From an uncultured Paracoccaceae bacterium (GTDB lineage Bacteria; Pseudomonadota; Alphaproteobacteria; Rhodobacterales; Rhodobacteraceae), in contig CANLVP010000003.1 of the NCBI GenBank assembly GCA_947494675.1, positions 722,001 through 786,000 on the forward strand: a stretch of 64,000 bases of DNA. Direction: 5' to 3'. Both the position numbers and the translations under genes were made by a program. How positions within the stretch are numbered: position 1 is the first letter of the stretch; each line of letters starts with the position of its first letter. This document shows positions 18,192-28,220 of the stretch, in pieces. The notes below the pieces were generated by a model. It saw only the letters and a list, made by a program, of their open reading frames with translations. It had not been told where the DNA came from and made no database searches.

Positions 18192-18683
18192 CTAGAATGC
18201 GCTCCCCATCACCAGGACCCAATAGGTGCGCGCGCCACTGCCCGCGATGCCGATCCCAAACTCTTGCGCCCGGGGGTGCATCTGGTTGGATCGGTGATCG
18301 GCGCGGGCCTGCCACAGGCGCAGCACCTCGCCGGTCTCATAGGGGCCCCAAGCGATGTTTTCGGCCATCAGCCGCGGGTTGTAACCAGCCGCCTGCGCGC
18401 GCTGCCACGACCCGCGCCCGTCACGGCCAATATGTGAAAAGTTGTGGGTCGCGGCCATATCTGCTGCATGAGCCTGCGCGATCCGGTCAAGGGTCGGGTT
18501 CTGCCGCATCGCCGCCAACCCGTTTTGCGCGCGCATCGCATTAAGTACCTGCCCGACACTGACCTGCGTCACACCAACTTGCGGCACCGTAATGCCCGGT
18601 GTTGCGGCCCGCGTTGCCTGTGGCGGTTGCGCGTCGCACCCCGCCAGCGCCACAATAAGCGCCAAAAGTATTGGAAATTTCAT
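18192..18683 (-). CDS. CAP-domain (SCP/PR1-like) lipoprotein
   Basis: 163 aa. A lipoprotein signal MKFPILLALIVALAGC ends in the lipobox LAGC. The mature part is a CAP domain with NAMRAQNGLAAMRQNPTLDRIAQAHAADM, NFSHIGRDG (cavity His), GYNPRLMAENIAWG (cavity Glu) and GSGARTYWVLVMGSAF at the C terminus. Bacterial CAP proteins are secreted or envelope proteins of uncertain activity. It is convergent with the RTX gene; the 16 bases between the stops are G-rich. Confidence 0.85.
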   Translation of the reverse strand: MKFPILLALIVALAGCDAQPPQATRAATPGITVPQVGVTQVSVGQVLNAMRAQNGLAAMRQNPTLDRIAQAHAADMAATHNFSHIGRDGRGSWQRAQAAGYNPRLMAENIAWGPYETGEVLRLWQARADHRSNQMHPRAQEFGIGIAGSGARTYWVLVMGSAF

Positions 18684-18790
18684 CTGTCCCGCCTGCTCGA
18701 CCTTGGGTCTGTTTTCCGGCAAGCTACCAGATATTGGGGCGGTGACGAGCCCTTTTTGTTAACCTTTCTTAACGTGCGAAAGTCCGCCCA

Positions 18791-19708
18791 TTGTCCCGTT
18801 TCACCGATACCGACCGCGCCCATGCCCTTGCCACGGCGCAGGATCACATGGCGCAGGTCCCTTTCTGCCGGCTGGAGGAGCCGCTCAAAATAGGTGACAA
18901 CAGCCATGTCTTTGCCGGACACTACGGCGATGTCCGCGCGGTCTATAAATGGTTTCAAGGCCCCCGCGCCGCTGACATCGTGGCCGACAGCCAGTCAGAA
19001 CTGGCCGAGGTCACGCCGCGACTGTCGTCGGGTCCCTTACAGATCAATCGCTGCCTCTTGGCACGCCCCGACCTTGGTGTGGTCGTGCTGTCTCATGCCC
19101 CCGGCCCGCGCCTCACAGGCGTGATCGCCGACGCGGATCCCGACCACCGCGCCGCGCTGATGCAGCAAGCAGGCGCATGGCTTGCCGCCTACATCGGGCC
19201 CCGTCACCGCAGCGGCAGCTTTGGTCCGGGCTATTGGCTCAAACAGTTGCGGGCCCGCGCCGTGCCCCCCTTGGACGAAGGCTTGCTGACGGCGCTGATG
19301 GACACGCTTATGCCCATGGCGCAAGACCTGCAAGGCGCACCTGTCACCCAAGCCGCCACCCACGGCGACTTTGCTGCGATCAACCTGCACTATGCGGATG
19401 GGGTCATGACCGGCGTTGACGTGCAAGGCACCGCTTGGCTACCCGTTGCGCGCGACATCGCCAAATTCCTCGTCTGGTCCACCATCCACGGCCCCGCGCC
19501 AGGCCCGAGCCTATGCGGTGTCCCCCGCGCCGACCTCGCCGCGATCCTTGCGAGCAAAGCCCTGCCCCTGTCCGAGGCCGAAACCACCTTGCCGTTCTTC
19601 ATCGGCACCCAGCTTTATGGCCGCCTGCTGGAAAACCACCGACACAGCACCCGCGGCGACATCACCCGACAGGCGATCCTGAACTACTTGGAATGGCGCA
19701 AGACCTAA
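18791..19708 (+). CDS. APH-fold kinase-like protein (phosphotransferase family)
   Basis: 305 aa from a TTG at 18791; an ATG at 18848 would shorten it by 19 residues. The kinase catalytic loop reads TQAATHGDFAAINLHY (HGDxxxxN, about residue 195), followed by GVDVQGTA, the metal-binding Asp region. An N-terminal nucleotide-binding part contains VRAVYKWFQG (Lys). It belongs to the choline/aminoglycoside kinase fold; the substrate is not evident. It stands alone between divergent and unrelated genes. Confidence 0.65.
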   Translation: MSRFTDTDRAHALATAQDHMAQVPFCRLEEPLKIGDNSHVFAGHYGDVRAVYKWFQGPRAADIVADSQSELAEVTPRLSSGPLQINRCLLARPDLGVVVLSHAPGPRLTGVIADADPDHRAALMQQAGAWLAAYIGPRHRSGSFGPGYWLKQLRARAVPPLDEGLLTALMDTLMPMAQDLQGAPVTQAATHGDFAAINLHYADGVMTGVDVQGTAWLPVARDIAKFLVWSTIHGPAPGPSLCGVPRADLAAILASKALPLSEAETTLPFFIGTQLYGRLLENHRHSTRGDITRQAILNYLEWRKT

Positions 19709-19970
19709 CGGGCGTTCGGCGGATTTCCGCGGACCGGCTGTTCACGCAAGACACGACCGAAAAGCACCACGCCAACAACAGTATTGCGCCAAAAAGCGAG
19801 CCGTCGCACACGGCCACGCCGGGATTGTCCGCTCGCCCGGAGAATTCTCCCCGCAATGCCATGGCAACCTGTCCGAGAGTGATGTTAGGCTCAAAACAAC
19901 TTCAGGTAATTCGCCGCACAACACATCCCATAGATCCCCGATTTCACAAAAACAGAAGGAGAATTGTCTT

Positions 19971-21770
19971 ATGAAACCTATGCAAGTGATAACCGCTGCA
20001 GTCGCAGCCGTTCTTGCGGGCCCGCTTTCGGCCCAGACTGCAGCAGATGGTGTTGCACCAGAGGTGGCGACAGGTCTGAGTGAGTATTTTCCGGGTCTCA
20101 GTGAACAAGGCCTCGCCGCGCTCGAAAGCAAGAACGCTGGCGAATCCGTCGTAGCGAACGACTGGATGGTCGCCGCGGCGAACCCTTTGGCTGTCGATGC
20201 AGGTGCGGACGTGCTTCGTAACGGCGGCACGGCTGCCGACGCCATGGTTGCGGTGCAGGCGGTGTTGGGATTGGTCGAGCCGCAGTCCTCCGGTCTGGGC
20301 GGCGGGGCGTTCCTCGTCTGGTATGATGCCGAAAGCGGTGAGCTCACGACGCTCGATGGGCGCGAAACGGCACCGTTGTCGGTCACCCCGACCATGTTTC
20401 AGGATGCCGACGGTGAACCGCTGCAGTTCTTCGATGCCGTCGTCGGCGGGCTGTCGGTCGGGACGCCCGGCACACCGCGTTTGATGGAAGAGGCCCATCG
20501 GCGTTGGGGACAGGCGAACTGGCAAAGCCTGTTTGATGACGCGATCACCCACGCCGAAGATGGATTTGTGGTGTCCGAGCGTCTGGCGTCTTCGATTGCC
20601 AATGGCGCAGAGCGTTTGGGACGGTTTGAAGCGACGGCAGACTATTTCCTGCCGGGTGGAACCCCGCTGGCCGCTGGCACCACTTTGGTCAACGCAGACT
20701 ACGCTGATGTCCTGCGGCAGATCGCCGAAGGCGGCGCTGATGCGTTCTACGAAGGCAGGATTGCGGCGGACATCGTTTCGGTTGTGCAAAATGCTGAGGG
20801 CAACCCCGGTTTGCTTTCGATGGACGACTTTGCGCATTACGCCGTCATCGAACGCCCCGCAGTCTGCATGGAATACCGCGATGCGGATGTGTGCGGTATG
20901 GGGCCACCATCCTCAGGAGCATTGACCGTCGGTCAAATTCTTGGCGTTGCCAGCCAGTTTGACCTTGCTGCACTTGGTCCAGACAATGTCGAAAGCTGGC
21001 GTATCATCGGCGACGCCTCACGCCTCGCCTTTGCAGATCGCGGTCGCTACATGGCTGACAGCGACTTCGTGCCAATGCCGACGAGTGGTCTTCTTAACCC
21101 CGCCTATCTGACCGAACGTGCGGGTTTGATCGAAGGCACTGAAAACGCACTTGAAGAGGTGTCAGCAGGCAGCCCGCCTTGGGATCACGCGATGCTGCTG
21201 TCTGATGACCAATCGATTGAGCTTCCGTCAACAAGCCACATTTCAATCGTGGACAGCTACGGCAATGCCTTGTCGATGACGACCACAATCGAAAACGCCT
21301 TTGGCAGCCGTCTGTTTGTGAATGGGTTCTTACTGAACAACGAGCTGACAGACTTCAGCTTCCGCACGCACAGCAATGGTGTGCCGATTGCCAACCGCAT
21401 TGAACCCGGCAAACGCCCGCGTTCGTCCATGTCACCGACGATCGTCATGCAAGACGGGTCTCCGACGCTCGTGATCGGGAGCCCGGGCGGCAGCCGTATC
21501 ATCGGTTACGTCTCGCAAACCATCATCGCACATCTGGATTGGGGCATGGACATTCAAGAGGCGATTGCCATGCCGCATCTTGTAAACCGCTTTGGCACCT
21601 ATGACGTCGAAGACGGCACAGCTGCGACGGATTTCGTCGCACCTCTGACAGAGCTGGGTTTTGAAGTGAACCCACGTGACCTGAACTCTGGCCTTCATGC
21701 GATTGTGGTCGGTGACACGCTGATTGGTGGCGCAGACCCACGCCGCGAAGGCATCGCACTTGGTGAATAA
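19971..21770 (+). CDS. ggt: Gamma-glutamyltransferase (glutathione hydrolase), periplasmic
   Basis: 599 aa. A Sec signal peptide (MKPMQVITAAVAAVLAGPLSAQ) is followed by the large subunit (DWMVAAANPLAVDAGADVLRNGGTAADAMVAVQAVLGLVEPQSSGLGGG). The autoprocessing site is at TSHISIVDSYGNALSMTTT, with the nucleophile at about Thr421. The small subunit contains FLLNNELTDFSF and RPRSSMSPTIV. The enzyme cleaves gamma-glutamyl bonds of glutathione in the periplasm. AGAAGGAG precedes the ATG. Its codon composition is slightly less GC-rich than neighbouring genes. No operon partner is seen. Confidence 0.93.
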   Translation: MKPMQVITAAVAAVLAGPLSAQTAADGVAPEVATGLSEYFPGLSEQGLAALESKNAGESVVANDWMVAAANPLAVDAGADVLRNGGTAADAMVAVQAVLGLVEPQSSGLGGGAFLVWYDAESGELTTLDGRETAPLSVTPTMFQDADGEPLQFFDAVVGGLSVGTPGTPRLMEEAHRRWGQANWQSLFDDAITHAEDGFVVSERLASSIANGAERLGRFEATADYFLPGGTPLAAGTTLVNADYADVLRQIAEGGADAFYEGRIAADIVSVVQNAEGNPGLLSMDDFAHYAVIERPAVCMEYRDADVCGMGPPSSGALTVGQILGVASQFDLAALGPDNVESWRIIGDASRLAFADRGRYMADSDFVPMPTSGLLNPAYLTERAGLIEGTENALEEVSAGSPPWDHAMLLSDDQSIELPSTSHISIVDSYGNALSMTTTIENAFGSRLFVNGFLLNNELTDFSFRTHSNGVPIANRIEPGKRPRSSMSPTIVMQDGSPTLVIGSPGGSRIIGYVSQTIIAHLDWGMDIQEAIAMPHLVNRFGTYDVEDGTAATDFVAPLTELGFEVNPRDLNSGLHAIVVGDTLIGGADPRREGIALGE

Positions 21771-21871
21771 ACGTTCCTGCGTTTTCACCTAGATATAATC
21801 TGATGAAGGGCGGGCCTTGTTCCGCCTTTCATCAATGAAGGGGCATGCGCGCGCCAGCGACTATCAAAAAT

Positions 21872-21948
21872 TGGCGGTCCCTGAAGGATTCGAACCCTCG
21901 GCCTGCCGATTAGAAGTCGGCTGCTCTATCCAGCTGAGCTAAGGGACC
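21872..21948 (-). tRNA. tRNA-Arg (anticodon UCU)
   Basis: Read on the minus strand: acceptor GGTCCCT pairs with AGGGACC, D-stem GCTC, anticodon loop CTTCTAA (anticodon TCT), T-loop GGTTCGAATCC, discriminator G and an encoded CCA. Length is 77 nt. It decodes AGA and wobbles to AGG. Confidence 0.97.
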
Positions 21949-22089
21949 GCGCTGGCCCGGTATGGCGTGACAGGCCGCAATTTGGCAAGCCCCGACCGCA
22001 CCCTTATTGACCGGGCCTCCCCTTGAAAGCCCGCCCCGGTGACCCCACGTTAACCTTTATTAAGAATTGGTTAACGGGTGATTTCAGCG

Positions 22090-22326
22090 ATGCGCATTTT
22101 ATTGAGTGGTTTAACGGTGACGGCCTTGATGGCACCGAACCTTACATCAGCCCAGGAATGCGACCCCAACTATGCCGGAAAATGCGTGCCTATCGCCTCG
22201 GACGTGGATTGCGCCGGCGGCAGCGGCAATGGCCCGGCCTATGTGCAGGGGCCCGTGCGCGTGGTGGGTAGAGATGGTTACGGCCTTGACCGCGACAATG
22301 ACGGAATCGGTTGCGAAAACAGCTAG
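22090..22326 (+). CDS. Small secreted Excalibur-domain protein
   Basis: 78 aa with signal peptide MRILLSGLTVTALMAPNLTSAQ. The mature domain has four cysteines (ECDPNYAGKCVP, DVDCAGG, GIGCEN) and the calcium-binding Excalibur motif DRDNDGIGCE at the C terminus, as in extracellular nuclease tails. Here the domain stands alone. The ATG at 22090 is preferred to a GTG at 22078. Its stop abuts the convergent stop of the next gene. Confidence 0.8.
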   Translation: MRILLSGLTVTALMAPNLTSAQECDPNYAGKCVPIASDVDCAGGSGNGPAYVQGPVRVVGRDGYGLDRDNDGIGCENS

Positions 22327-22638
22327 TTAGTGGGTCCAGGCGCCGCGCCGGTTGGTGGCAAAGTTCTCACCATAGCCGCCGGGACGGATGTTGGCCTTGC
22401 GCGGCTTGGGCTCTGTCACCACCGCATCAATGCCGTTTTCGCGGGCATAGGCCACGGCAGCCTCTTTACTGTCAAACGTCAGCCGCACCTGTGTCTGGGT
22501 ATCATTTGAAGAGATCCAGCCCATCAGCGGATCAATCTCGCGAGCGCTGTCCTTTTCATAATCCAGCACCCATTGCTTGGTCTTGGCAGTGCCAGAGGAC
22601 ATGGCAGTTCGGGCGGGACGATAGATTCTGGCGCGCAT
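22327..22638 (-). CDS. NADH dehydrogenase accessory subunit, NDUFS4-like (ETC complex I conserved region)
   Basis: The 103 aa sequence [28 protein letters not shown] ... [38 protein letters not shown] is diagnostic of the alphaproteobacterial homologue of mitochondrial NDUFS4 (18 kDa/AQDQ subunit). It is a peripheral complex I subunit on the matrix/cytoplasmic arm. It is commonly encoded away from the nuo operon, as here. Confidence 0.9.
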   Translation of the reverse strand: MRARIYRPARTAMSSGTAKTKQWVLDYEKDSAREIDPLMGWISSNDTQTQVRLTFDSKEAAVAYARENGIDAVVTEPKPRKANIRPGGYGENFATNRRGAWTH

Positions 22639-22755
22639 GAGAAAGCTCCGGTTTGGCTGGGTGTTACTTGCCACAGGCGACCCCCCCGACACAAGGGGTG
22701 CGCGATGCGCGCAACCACACAATCCAGCGACAAGTTTACCGTTCCGGGGCGGCGA

Positions 22756-23994
22756 TTAGCTCGCCCATTCACCACCGCGCATCACGGGCACGCGCTCGCC
22801 CGCGCGAGTGATGCCGTCGATATCCACCGCGTCGCTGCCCATCATCCAATCCACATGGATCAGGCTTTGGTTGCCGCCCTTTTGCTTCAGCTCTTCGGGC
22901 GACAGCTCTGATCCGCCCTCAATCGTGTCGGCATAGCACTGGCCAAGCGCGATATGGCAAGAGGCGTTTTCATCAAAGAGCGTGTTGAAGAACAGCACAC
23001 CCGACTGCGAAATGGGCGAGGAATGCGGCACCAGCGCCACCTCACCAATGCGGCTGGCACCATCATCCACCGCCAGCAATTCGCGGAAGACGTCCTGCCC
23101 CTTGCTGGCCGTCGCCTCCACAATCTTGCCCGCCTCGAACCGGACAGAGATATCCTCGATCACAGTGCCCTGATGCGCCAGCGGCTTGGTGGCCGACACG
23201 GTGCCATCGACCTTATAGGCGTGGGGGCAGGTAAAGACCTCTTCGGTCGGGATATTCGGCTGACAGGTCACACCGTTCAGCGCAGGAGAGGCCCCACCTT
23301 TCCAGATATGCCCCTCGGCCAGTCCCAGCATCAGATCGGTGCCCGGCCCGGTGTAGTGCAAGCTGGCAAAATTGTGGTCGTTCAGCCACTTGACCCGCTT
23401 TTTGAGCTCTTCTGTATGTGCTTCCCAATTGGCCACCGGGTCGTCACATTCAAGCCTGCTGGCGGCATAGATCGCATCCATCAGCTTGCCCTGCGCCTCT
23501 TCCACCGGCAGGTCGGGGAACACCTGTGCCGCCCAGCCCTCGCCGGGATAGGCCACGATGTTCCAGTTCACCTCAAAGCCGACAATCGGGTCCATGGCGG
23601 GCTTGCGCGCAATGGAAGTCGCCTTGCTGACCCGCGCGACTTTGGCGGGGTCCACATCGGCGAGCAGCATCGGGTCCTCTGCTGAAACTGCCATGCGCGC
23701 GGCCCCTTCCCTGAACGCCTTGCCCATGCCCTCAAAGAACCAGCCGGGCGCCTTGTCGAAACTTTCATCCGCCCCATGCTCAAACCGCGCGAGCGTGATC
23801 GCGTCGTCACTAAAGAACGGCAAGACCTGCCCCGCGCCCGCCTTATAGGCGTGTTCCGTGATCAGACGAACCAGCGGGAGGGCCGCCATGGGGGCTGTAA
23901 TGATCAGGTCCTGGCCCGGTTGCAGGTTCACGCCGGTGCGCACCGCGACCTCTGCCAAACGGTTCAGTTTTTCGGGATCAATATGCTCAGACAT
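22756..23994 (-). CDS. M29-family aminopeptidase
   Basis: 412 aa. The N-terminal block LNRLAEVAVRTGVNLQPGQDLIITAPMAALPLVRLITEHAYKAGAGQVLPFF is typical of thermophilic aminopeptidase M29 (AmpS/PepS). C-terminal metal-binding stretches are VAYPGEGWAAQVFPD, GEVALVPHSSPIS, NTLFDENASCHIALGQCY and LIHVDWMMGSDAVDIDGI. It is cytoplasmic, cleaving N-terminal residues from peptides. ATG 23994 (MSEHIDP) has AAGGAG upstream. Monocistronic in appearance. Confidence 0.9.
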   Translation of the reverse strand: MSEHIDPEKLNRLAEVAVRTGVNLQPGQDLIITAPMAALPLVRLITEHAYKAGAGQVLPFFSDDAITLARFEHGADESFDKAPGWFFEGMGKAFREGAARMAVSAEDPMLLADVDPAKVARVSKATSIARKPAMDPIVGFEVNWNIVAYPGEGWAAQVFPDLPVEEAQGKLMDAIYAASRLECDDPVANWEAHTEELKKRVKWLNDHNFASLHYTGPGTDLMLGLAEGHIWKGGASPALNGVTCQPNIPTEEVFTCPHAYKVDGTVSATKPLAHQGTVIEDISVRFEAGKIVEATASKGQDVFRELLAVDDGASRIGEVALVPHSSPISQSGVLFFNTLFDENASCHIALGQCYADTIEGGSELSPEELKQKGGNQSLIHVDWMMGSDAVDIDGITRAGERVPVMRGGEWAS

Positions 23995-24045
23995 CGGGGG
24001 CTCCTTTGCGGGTTCGGGCAAAACCTACGCCGCACACCCCCCGCG

Positions 24046-24660
24046 TCAACGGCGAAACGCATCCTGCACCAAAGTCGCGGGAAATTCGCCTGTATCGCAA
24101 GCCGCCGGATCACCCGCTGACAGCCCTTTGTTCAGCCACCGGTTCCGCTCACGCAGGCCCAAGGTCACAATCGGGCCGCGCGCCAAGGGGTCACGTCCCC
24201 AATGACTGCCGGTAAAGGGTTCCTGCGCGAACATCTGTGTCAGGTCCATCGCCCCCGACCCGGCCCGGTGCAGGATCACGCCCGCGATACATTCCACCAT
24301 ACGCGTCACGTCCATCCGCAAGGCCGCTTCTTTGTCGCGGTTGGCCCGGATCGTCCGCAGCGCCACATCCGCCACCCCATGGCGCACCTGCACCGCATGG
24401 CCGTAGACATGCGCCAGTTGATAGGCCGCTGTGGGCCCCGTTGCCGTCAAAAAGATCGTGTTCTGCGAGGTGCAATAGGCCACAAAGCGGTTCACTTCGC
24501 CGTCCGCGCCGCAGCGCCCTGCGATCACATCGACTTGTTCGACCGCAGGCATGCGATCAAATGACCGCTCCGCCGCAGCGATGACCGCATCCACATCTTG
24601 TGCGACCGCGCTGCCGCTTAGTGACAGGCTGGCCATCATGGCCCATAAGATTGTTTTCAT
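24046..24660 (-). CDS. Secreted YpfJ-like zinc metallopeptidase relative lacking the catalytic Glu
   Basis: 204 aa with signal peptide (MKTILWAMMASLSLSGSAVAQ). It contains NTIFLTATGPTAAYQLAHVYGHAVQVRHG, which aligns with the NIFLT...AYVxAHExGHHVQ region of neutral zinc metallopeptidases, and later LRMDVTRMVECIAGVILH, like the RxELQADCxAGV segment. The HExxH motif is HVYGH, so the general-base Glu is gone; D and E in the second motif are also changed. It is probably a pseudoenzyme. Divergent from the MFS gene. Confidence 0.55.
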   Translation of the reverse strand: MKTILWAMMASLSLSGSAVAQDVDAVIAAAERSFDRMPAVEQVDVIAGRCGADGEVNRFVAYCTSQNTIFLTATGPTAAYQLAHVYGHAVQVRHGVADVALRTIRANRDKEAALRMDVTRMVECIAGVILHRAGSGAMDLTQMFAQEPFTGSHWGRDPLARGPIVTLGLRERNRWLNKGLSAGDPAACDTGEFPATLVQDAFRR

Positions 24661-24756
24661 AAGCTCACCTTGCACGAAACCTTTGCCCACAAGCCATAAA
24701 TTTATCGCGACCTGATCGGACACCCCATCCAAACCCGCTGGATCATCCTGATTGTC

Positions 24757-25881
24757 TTGTTCCTCGCACGTCTGACCATGGCGGCGCAGTTTCAAACCGT
24801 GGCCGCCCTGTCACCGCTGATGATCGACCGCTACGGGCTTAGCCTGGCTGACCTCGGCCTGTTGATCGGCCTCTATCTTGCGCCGGGCATCGTGATCGCA
24901 CTGCCGGGCGGGGCGATTGCTGCACGATTTGGCGACAAGAATGTCGTCATTAGCGGCATGGTCCTGATGATCTTGGGCGGCCTGCTAACCACTTTGCCGC
25001 CCGATACGCTGGCGTTCGGAGCTGGACGCCTGATCGCAGGCACAGGCGGTGTAGTCCTGAACGTGGTCATGACCAAGATGCTGGTCGATTGGTTCGCGGG
25101 CCATGAAATCGCGACGGCGATGGCGATCTTTGTCAACTCCTGGCCCGTGGGCATTGCCCTGACTTTGGCAGGCTTGCCGCTCATCGCCGCCTCCTTTGGA
25201 TTGACCGCCGCCATGATCGCCGTGCTGGCTCTGATTGCGGCTTGTCTCGTGCTGTTTGCACTGGCCTACCACCCGCCCGACACAGCAGCCGCAGCGACGG
25301 TTGAGCTCAAAGCCACAGCTTTTCCGCTGCTGCCCCTGACGCTCGCGGGGCTGATTTGGGCGTTCTACAACACCGCACTTGCGATGGTTTTCAGCTTTGG
25401 CCCGGCCCTTCTGGTGGCCGCAGGCTGGTCCGTTGCCCACGCGGGCACAGCGATCAGCGGCTTTATGATCGTCTTTTCCCTGGCCCTGCCCTTTGGTGGG
25501 ATCATCGCCGACCGCACGGGGCGGCGGGATATGATGATGGTCATCAGCCTTGTCAGTTTTGCGGCCCTGATGCCGCTGGCGCTTTGGGCTTCGGCCATCG
25601 GAGTCCTAATGATCTTCTTGGTGGTTGGGGTGTTGTTCGCGCTGGCCGCTGGCCCTTGCATGACCCTGCCCTCTGCCGTGCTGCCGCCGCAGTCGCGCGC
25701 CTTTGGCATGGGCGTCTTTTTCACCATCTACTACGCGGTGATGATGATCGCGCCGCGCCTCGCAGGTGCGCTGGCAGACGCGCGCAGCGATATTGGCGTC
25801 ACATTCCTCTTTGGGGCCGCACTTTGCCTGATCTCGCTGGCGGCTTTGGGGCTTTTCCGCAGGCTGACTGCATCCTCCTGA
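24757..25881 (+). CDS. Major facilitator superfamily transporter
   Basis: 374 aa from a TTG start with about 12 transmembrane helices. The MFS motif A is in [19 protein letters not shown] (loop 2-3) and a second copy is [13 protein letters not shown] (loop 8-9). Helix 1 appears cut short at this start: the frame stays open upstream to 24700 and encodes [13 protein letters not shown], the expected helix 1. The natural start may therefore be CTG 24712 or ATT 24700, since no ATG, GTG or TTG exists there. The CynX/NimT-like subgroup is plausible; substrate unknown. Confidence 0.75.
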   Translation: MFLARLTMAAQFQTVAALSPLMIDRYGLSLADLGLLIGLYLAPGIVIALPGGAIAARFGDKNVVISGMVLMILGGLLTTLPPDTLAFGAGRLIAGTGGVVLNVVMTKMLVDWFAGHEIATAMAIFVNSWPVGIALTLAGLPLIAASFGLTAAMIAVLALIAACLVLFALAYHPPDTAAAATVELKATAFPLLPLTLAGLIWAFYNTALAMVFSFGPALLVAAGWSVAHAGTAISGFMIVFSLALPFGGIIADRTGRRDMMMVISLVSFAALMPLALWASAIGVLMIFLVVGVLFALAAGPCMTLPSAVLPPQSRAFGMGVFFTIYYAVMMIAPRLAGALADARSDIGVTFLFGAALCLISLAALGLFRRLTASS

Positions 25882-25957
25882 CATGTCCTGTCAGGAGGTG
25901 GGGTTGATCCTGACAGCCGTGGGGCCAACTATAGGTCAACCGCAAAGGAATCCCCCC

Positions 25958-28168
25958 ATGGCCTACGCCCAGACCGACAAGCGCGAGATTTCGGACGCCG
26001 CCTATCTGTCCAACCCGGCCCCCGACGTGCGCAGCCGCGAAAAACTGGAAGGCGGCCGCGCCTTTGTGATGAAGACCGACTTTGAACCCGCAGGCGACCA
26101 GCCCACGGCGATCAAGGAACTGACCGCAGGTATCCTGTCAGGCGAACGTGACCAAGTGCTGCTGGGCGCCACCGGCACCGGCAAGACCTTCACCATGGCC
26201 AAGCTGATTGAGGAAACCCAGCGCCCCGCCATCATCCTTGCCCCCAACAAGACATTGGCCGCCCAGCTTTATGGCGAATTCAAAGGCTTCTTTCCCGACA
26301 ACGCCGTAGAATATTTCGTCAGCTACTACGACTATTATCAGCCCGAAGCCTATGTCGCCCGCTCCGACACCTACATCGAAAAAGAAAGCCAGATTAACGA
26401 ACAGATCGACCGCATGCGCCACTCGGCCACGCGGGCGCTGTTGGAACGCGACGATGTGATCATCGTGGCATCCGTATCCTGCATCTACGGTATCGGCTCG
26501 GTCGAAACCTACGGCGCGATGACGCAGGATATTCACGTCGGCAAGATGTATGACCAGCGCAAGATCATGGCCGATTTGATCGCGCAGCAATACCGCCGTA
26601 ACGATCAGGCCTTTCAGCGCGGGTCCTTCCGCGTGCGCGGCGATAGCCTCGAGGTTTGGCCCGCCCACCTTGATGACCGCGCGTGGAAACTGTCATTTTT
26701 TGGCGAAGAGCTTGAAAGCATCACCGAATTTGACCCGCTGACGGGCGAGAAAACCGACACCTTTGACAAGGTCCGCATCTACGCGAATTCTCACTACGTC
26801 ACGCCCAAGCCCACGATGCAGCAGGCCGTGATCGGCATCAAAAAGGAACTGCGCATCCGGCTCGATCAACTGGTCGCTGACGGAAAATTGCTTGAGGCAC
26901 AGCGGCTGGAACAGCGCACCAACTTTGATCTGGAAATGCTGGAGGCGACAGGCGTCTGCAACGGCATCGAAAACTATTCGCGCTATCTGACGGGCCGGGC
27001 ACCGGGTGAACCACCCCCCACCTTGTTTGAATTTATCCCCGACAACGCCATCGTCTTTGCCGACGAAAGCCACGTCTCCGTGCCGCAAATCGGCGGCATG
27101 TATAAGGGCGACTACCGGCGCAAATTCACGCTGGCCGAACACGGGTTCCGCCTGCCATCCTGCATGGATAACCGCCCGCTCAAGTTTGAGGAATGGGACG
27201 CCATGCGCCCGCAATCGGTCTTTGTCTCTGCGACCCCGGCGTCGTGGGAGATTGAGCAGACCGGCGGCGTTTTTACAGAACAAGTCATCCGCCCCACCGG
27301 CCTCTTGGACCCGCAGGTCGAAATCCGCCCGGTTGAAATGCAGGTCGATGATCTGCTGGATGAGGTCCGCAAAGTCGCCGCTGACGGCTACCGCACGCTT
27401 TGCACCACACTGACCAAGCGCATGGCCGAAGACCTCACCGAATATATGCACGAACAGGGCATCCGCGTGCGCTACATGCACTCTGACATCGACACGATCG
27501 AGCGGATCGAAATCCTGCGCGATCTGCGTCTTGGGGCCTTTGACGTGCTGATCGGCATCAACCTTTTGCGCGAGGGATTGGACATCCCCGAATGCGGGCT
27601 GGTGGCCATTCTGGACGCGGACAAAGAAGGGTTCCTGCGGTCAGAAACTTCGCTGGTGCAGACGATTGGCCGCGCCGCGCGGAACGCCGATGGCCGCGTG
27701 ATCATGTATGCCGACCGGATCACCGGATCGATGGAACGCGCCCTGAAAGAGACTGAGCGCCGCCGCACCAAGCAGATGGCCTATAACGTCGAACACGGCA
27801 TCACGCCCGAGACGGTCAAAAAGAACGTCGAGGATATTCTGGCGGGCCTCTACAAAGGCGACACCGATCAGGCGCGTGTGACCACGAAGATCGACAGCAA
27901 GCAGGCCGGTTCGAATATTGAGGCTGTGATGGAAGGCCTGCGGACAGACATGCGCAAAGCCGCCGAGAACCTGGAGTTCGAAGAAGCCGCCCGCCTGCGG
28001 GATGAGCTGAAGCGCTTGGAAACGGTCGAACTCACCCTCGCCGACGACCCCCTCGCGCGGCAATTTGCCGTGGATAAGGCGGTTGATGATGCGCAGAAAT
28101 CCTCGGGCCGTTCGACCATGGGCCGTGGCGGCATGCGCGGGGGCGTCAAGCGTCGCGGCAAACGGTAG
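25958..28168 (+). CDS. uvrB: Excinuclease ABC subunit B
   Basis: 736 aa. Walker A is [11 protein letters not shown]; the beta-hairpin region is [14 protein letters not shown]; helicase motifs include [10 protein letters not shown] and SATPASWE; the C-terminal UvrC-interacting UVR motif is [28 protein letters not shown]. UvrB verifies DNA damage and recruits UvrC for dual incision. The N terminus is extended by about 30 residues relative to E. coli, as usual in alphaproteobacteria. AAAGGA lies 10 bases before the ATG. The stop TAG is formed within a REP-like GTAGG head. Confidence 0.97.
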   Translation: MAYAQTDKREISDAAYLSNPAPDVRSREKLEGGRAFVMKTDFEPAGDQPTAIKELTAGILSGERDQVLLGATGTGKTFTMAKLIEETQRPAIILAPNKTLAAQLYGEFKGFFPDNAVEYFVSYYDYYQPEAYVARSDTYIEKESQINEQIDRMRHSATRALLERDDVIIVASVSCIYGIGSVETYGAMTQDIHVGKMYDQRKIMADLIAQQYRRNDQAFQRGSFRVRGDSLEVWPAHLDDRAWKLSFFGEELESITEFDPLTGEKTDTFDKVRIYANSHYVTPKPTMQQAVIGIKKELRIRLDQLVADGKLLEAQRLEQRTNFDLEMLEATGVCNGIENYSRYLTGRAPGEPPPTLFEFIPDNAIVFADESHVSVPQIGGMYKGDYRRKFTLAEHGFRLPSCMDNRPLKFEEWDAMRPQSVFVSATPASWEIEQTGGVFTEQVIRPTGLLDPQVEIRPVEMQVDDLLDEVRKVAADGYRTLCTTLTKRMAEDLTEYMHEQGIRVRYMHSDIDTIERIEILRDLRLGAFDVLIGINLLREGLDIPECGLVAILDADKEGFLRSETSLVQTIGRAARNADGRVIMYADRITGSMERALKETERRRTKQMAYNVEHGITPETVKKNVEDILAGLYKGDTDQARVTTKIDSKQAGSNIEAVMEGLRTDMRKAAENLEFEEAARLRDELKRLETVELTLADDPLARQFAVDKAVDDAQKSSGRSTMGRGGMRGGVKRRGKR

Positions 28169-28220
28169 GGTGGGCAATCTGCCCGCCACTCGGGCCGGTG
28201 GGCAAATTGCCCAGCCTACG
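28165..28220. repeat. Inverted pair of REP-like hairpins between uvrB and the RAYT gene
   Basis: The first hairpin (28165-28187) starts GTAGGGTGGGCA and closes with TGCCCGCC. The second (28195-28220) has arms GGGCAA and TTGCCC and ends CCTACG, i.e. GTAGG on the minus strand. The heads face outward, as in BIME-type REP pairs. The uvrB stop (28166-28168) and the RAYT stop (28216-28218) are both the TAG of GTAGG. Confidence 0.85.

Noticed and set aside
19662-19862. 66-codon minus-strand frame with a hydrophobic stretch upstream of ggt
   Set aside because: It overlaps the 3' end of the APH-fold gene, has no convincing ribosome-binding site and ends without a recognisable domain. The 262-base gap 19709-19970 otherwise shows nothing beyond the ggt leader.
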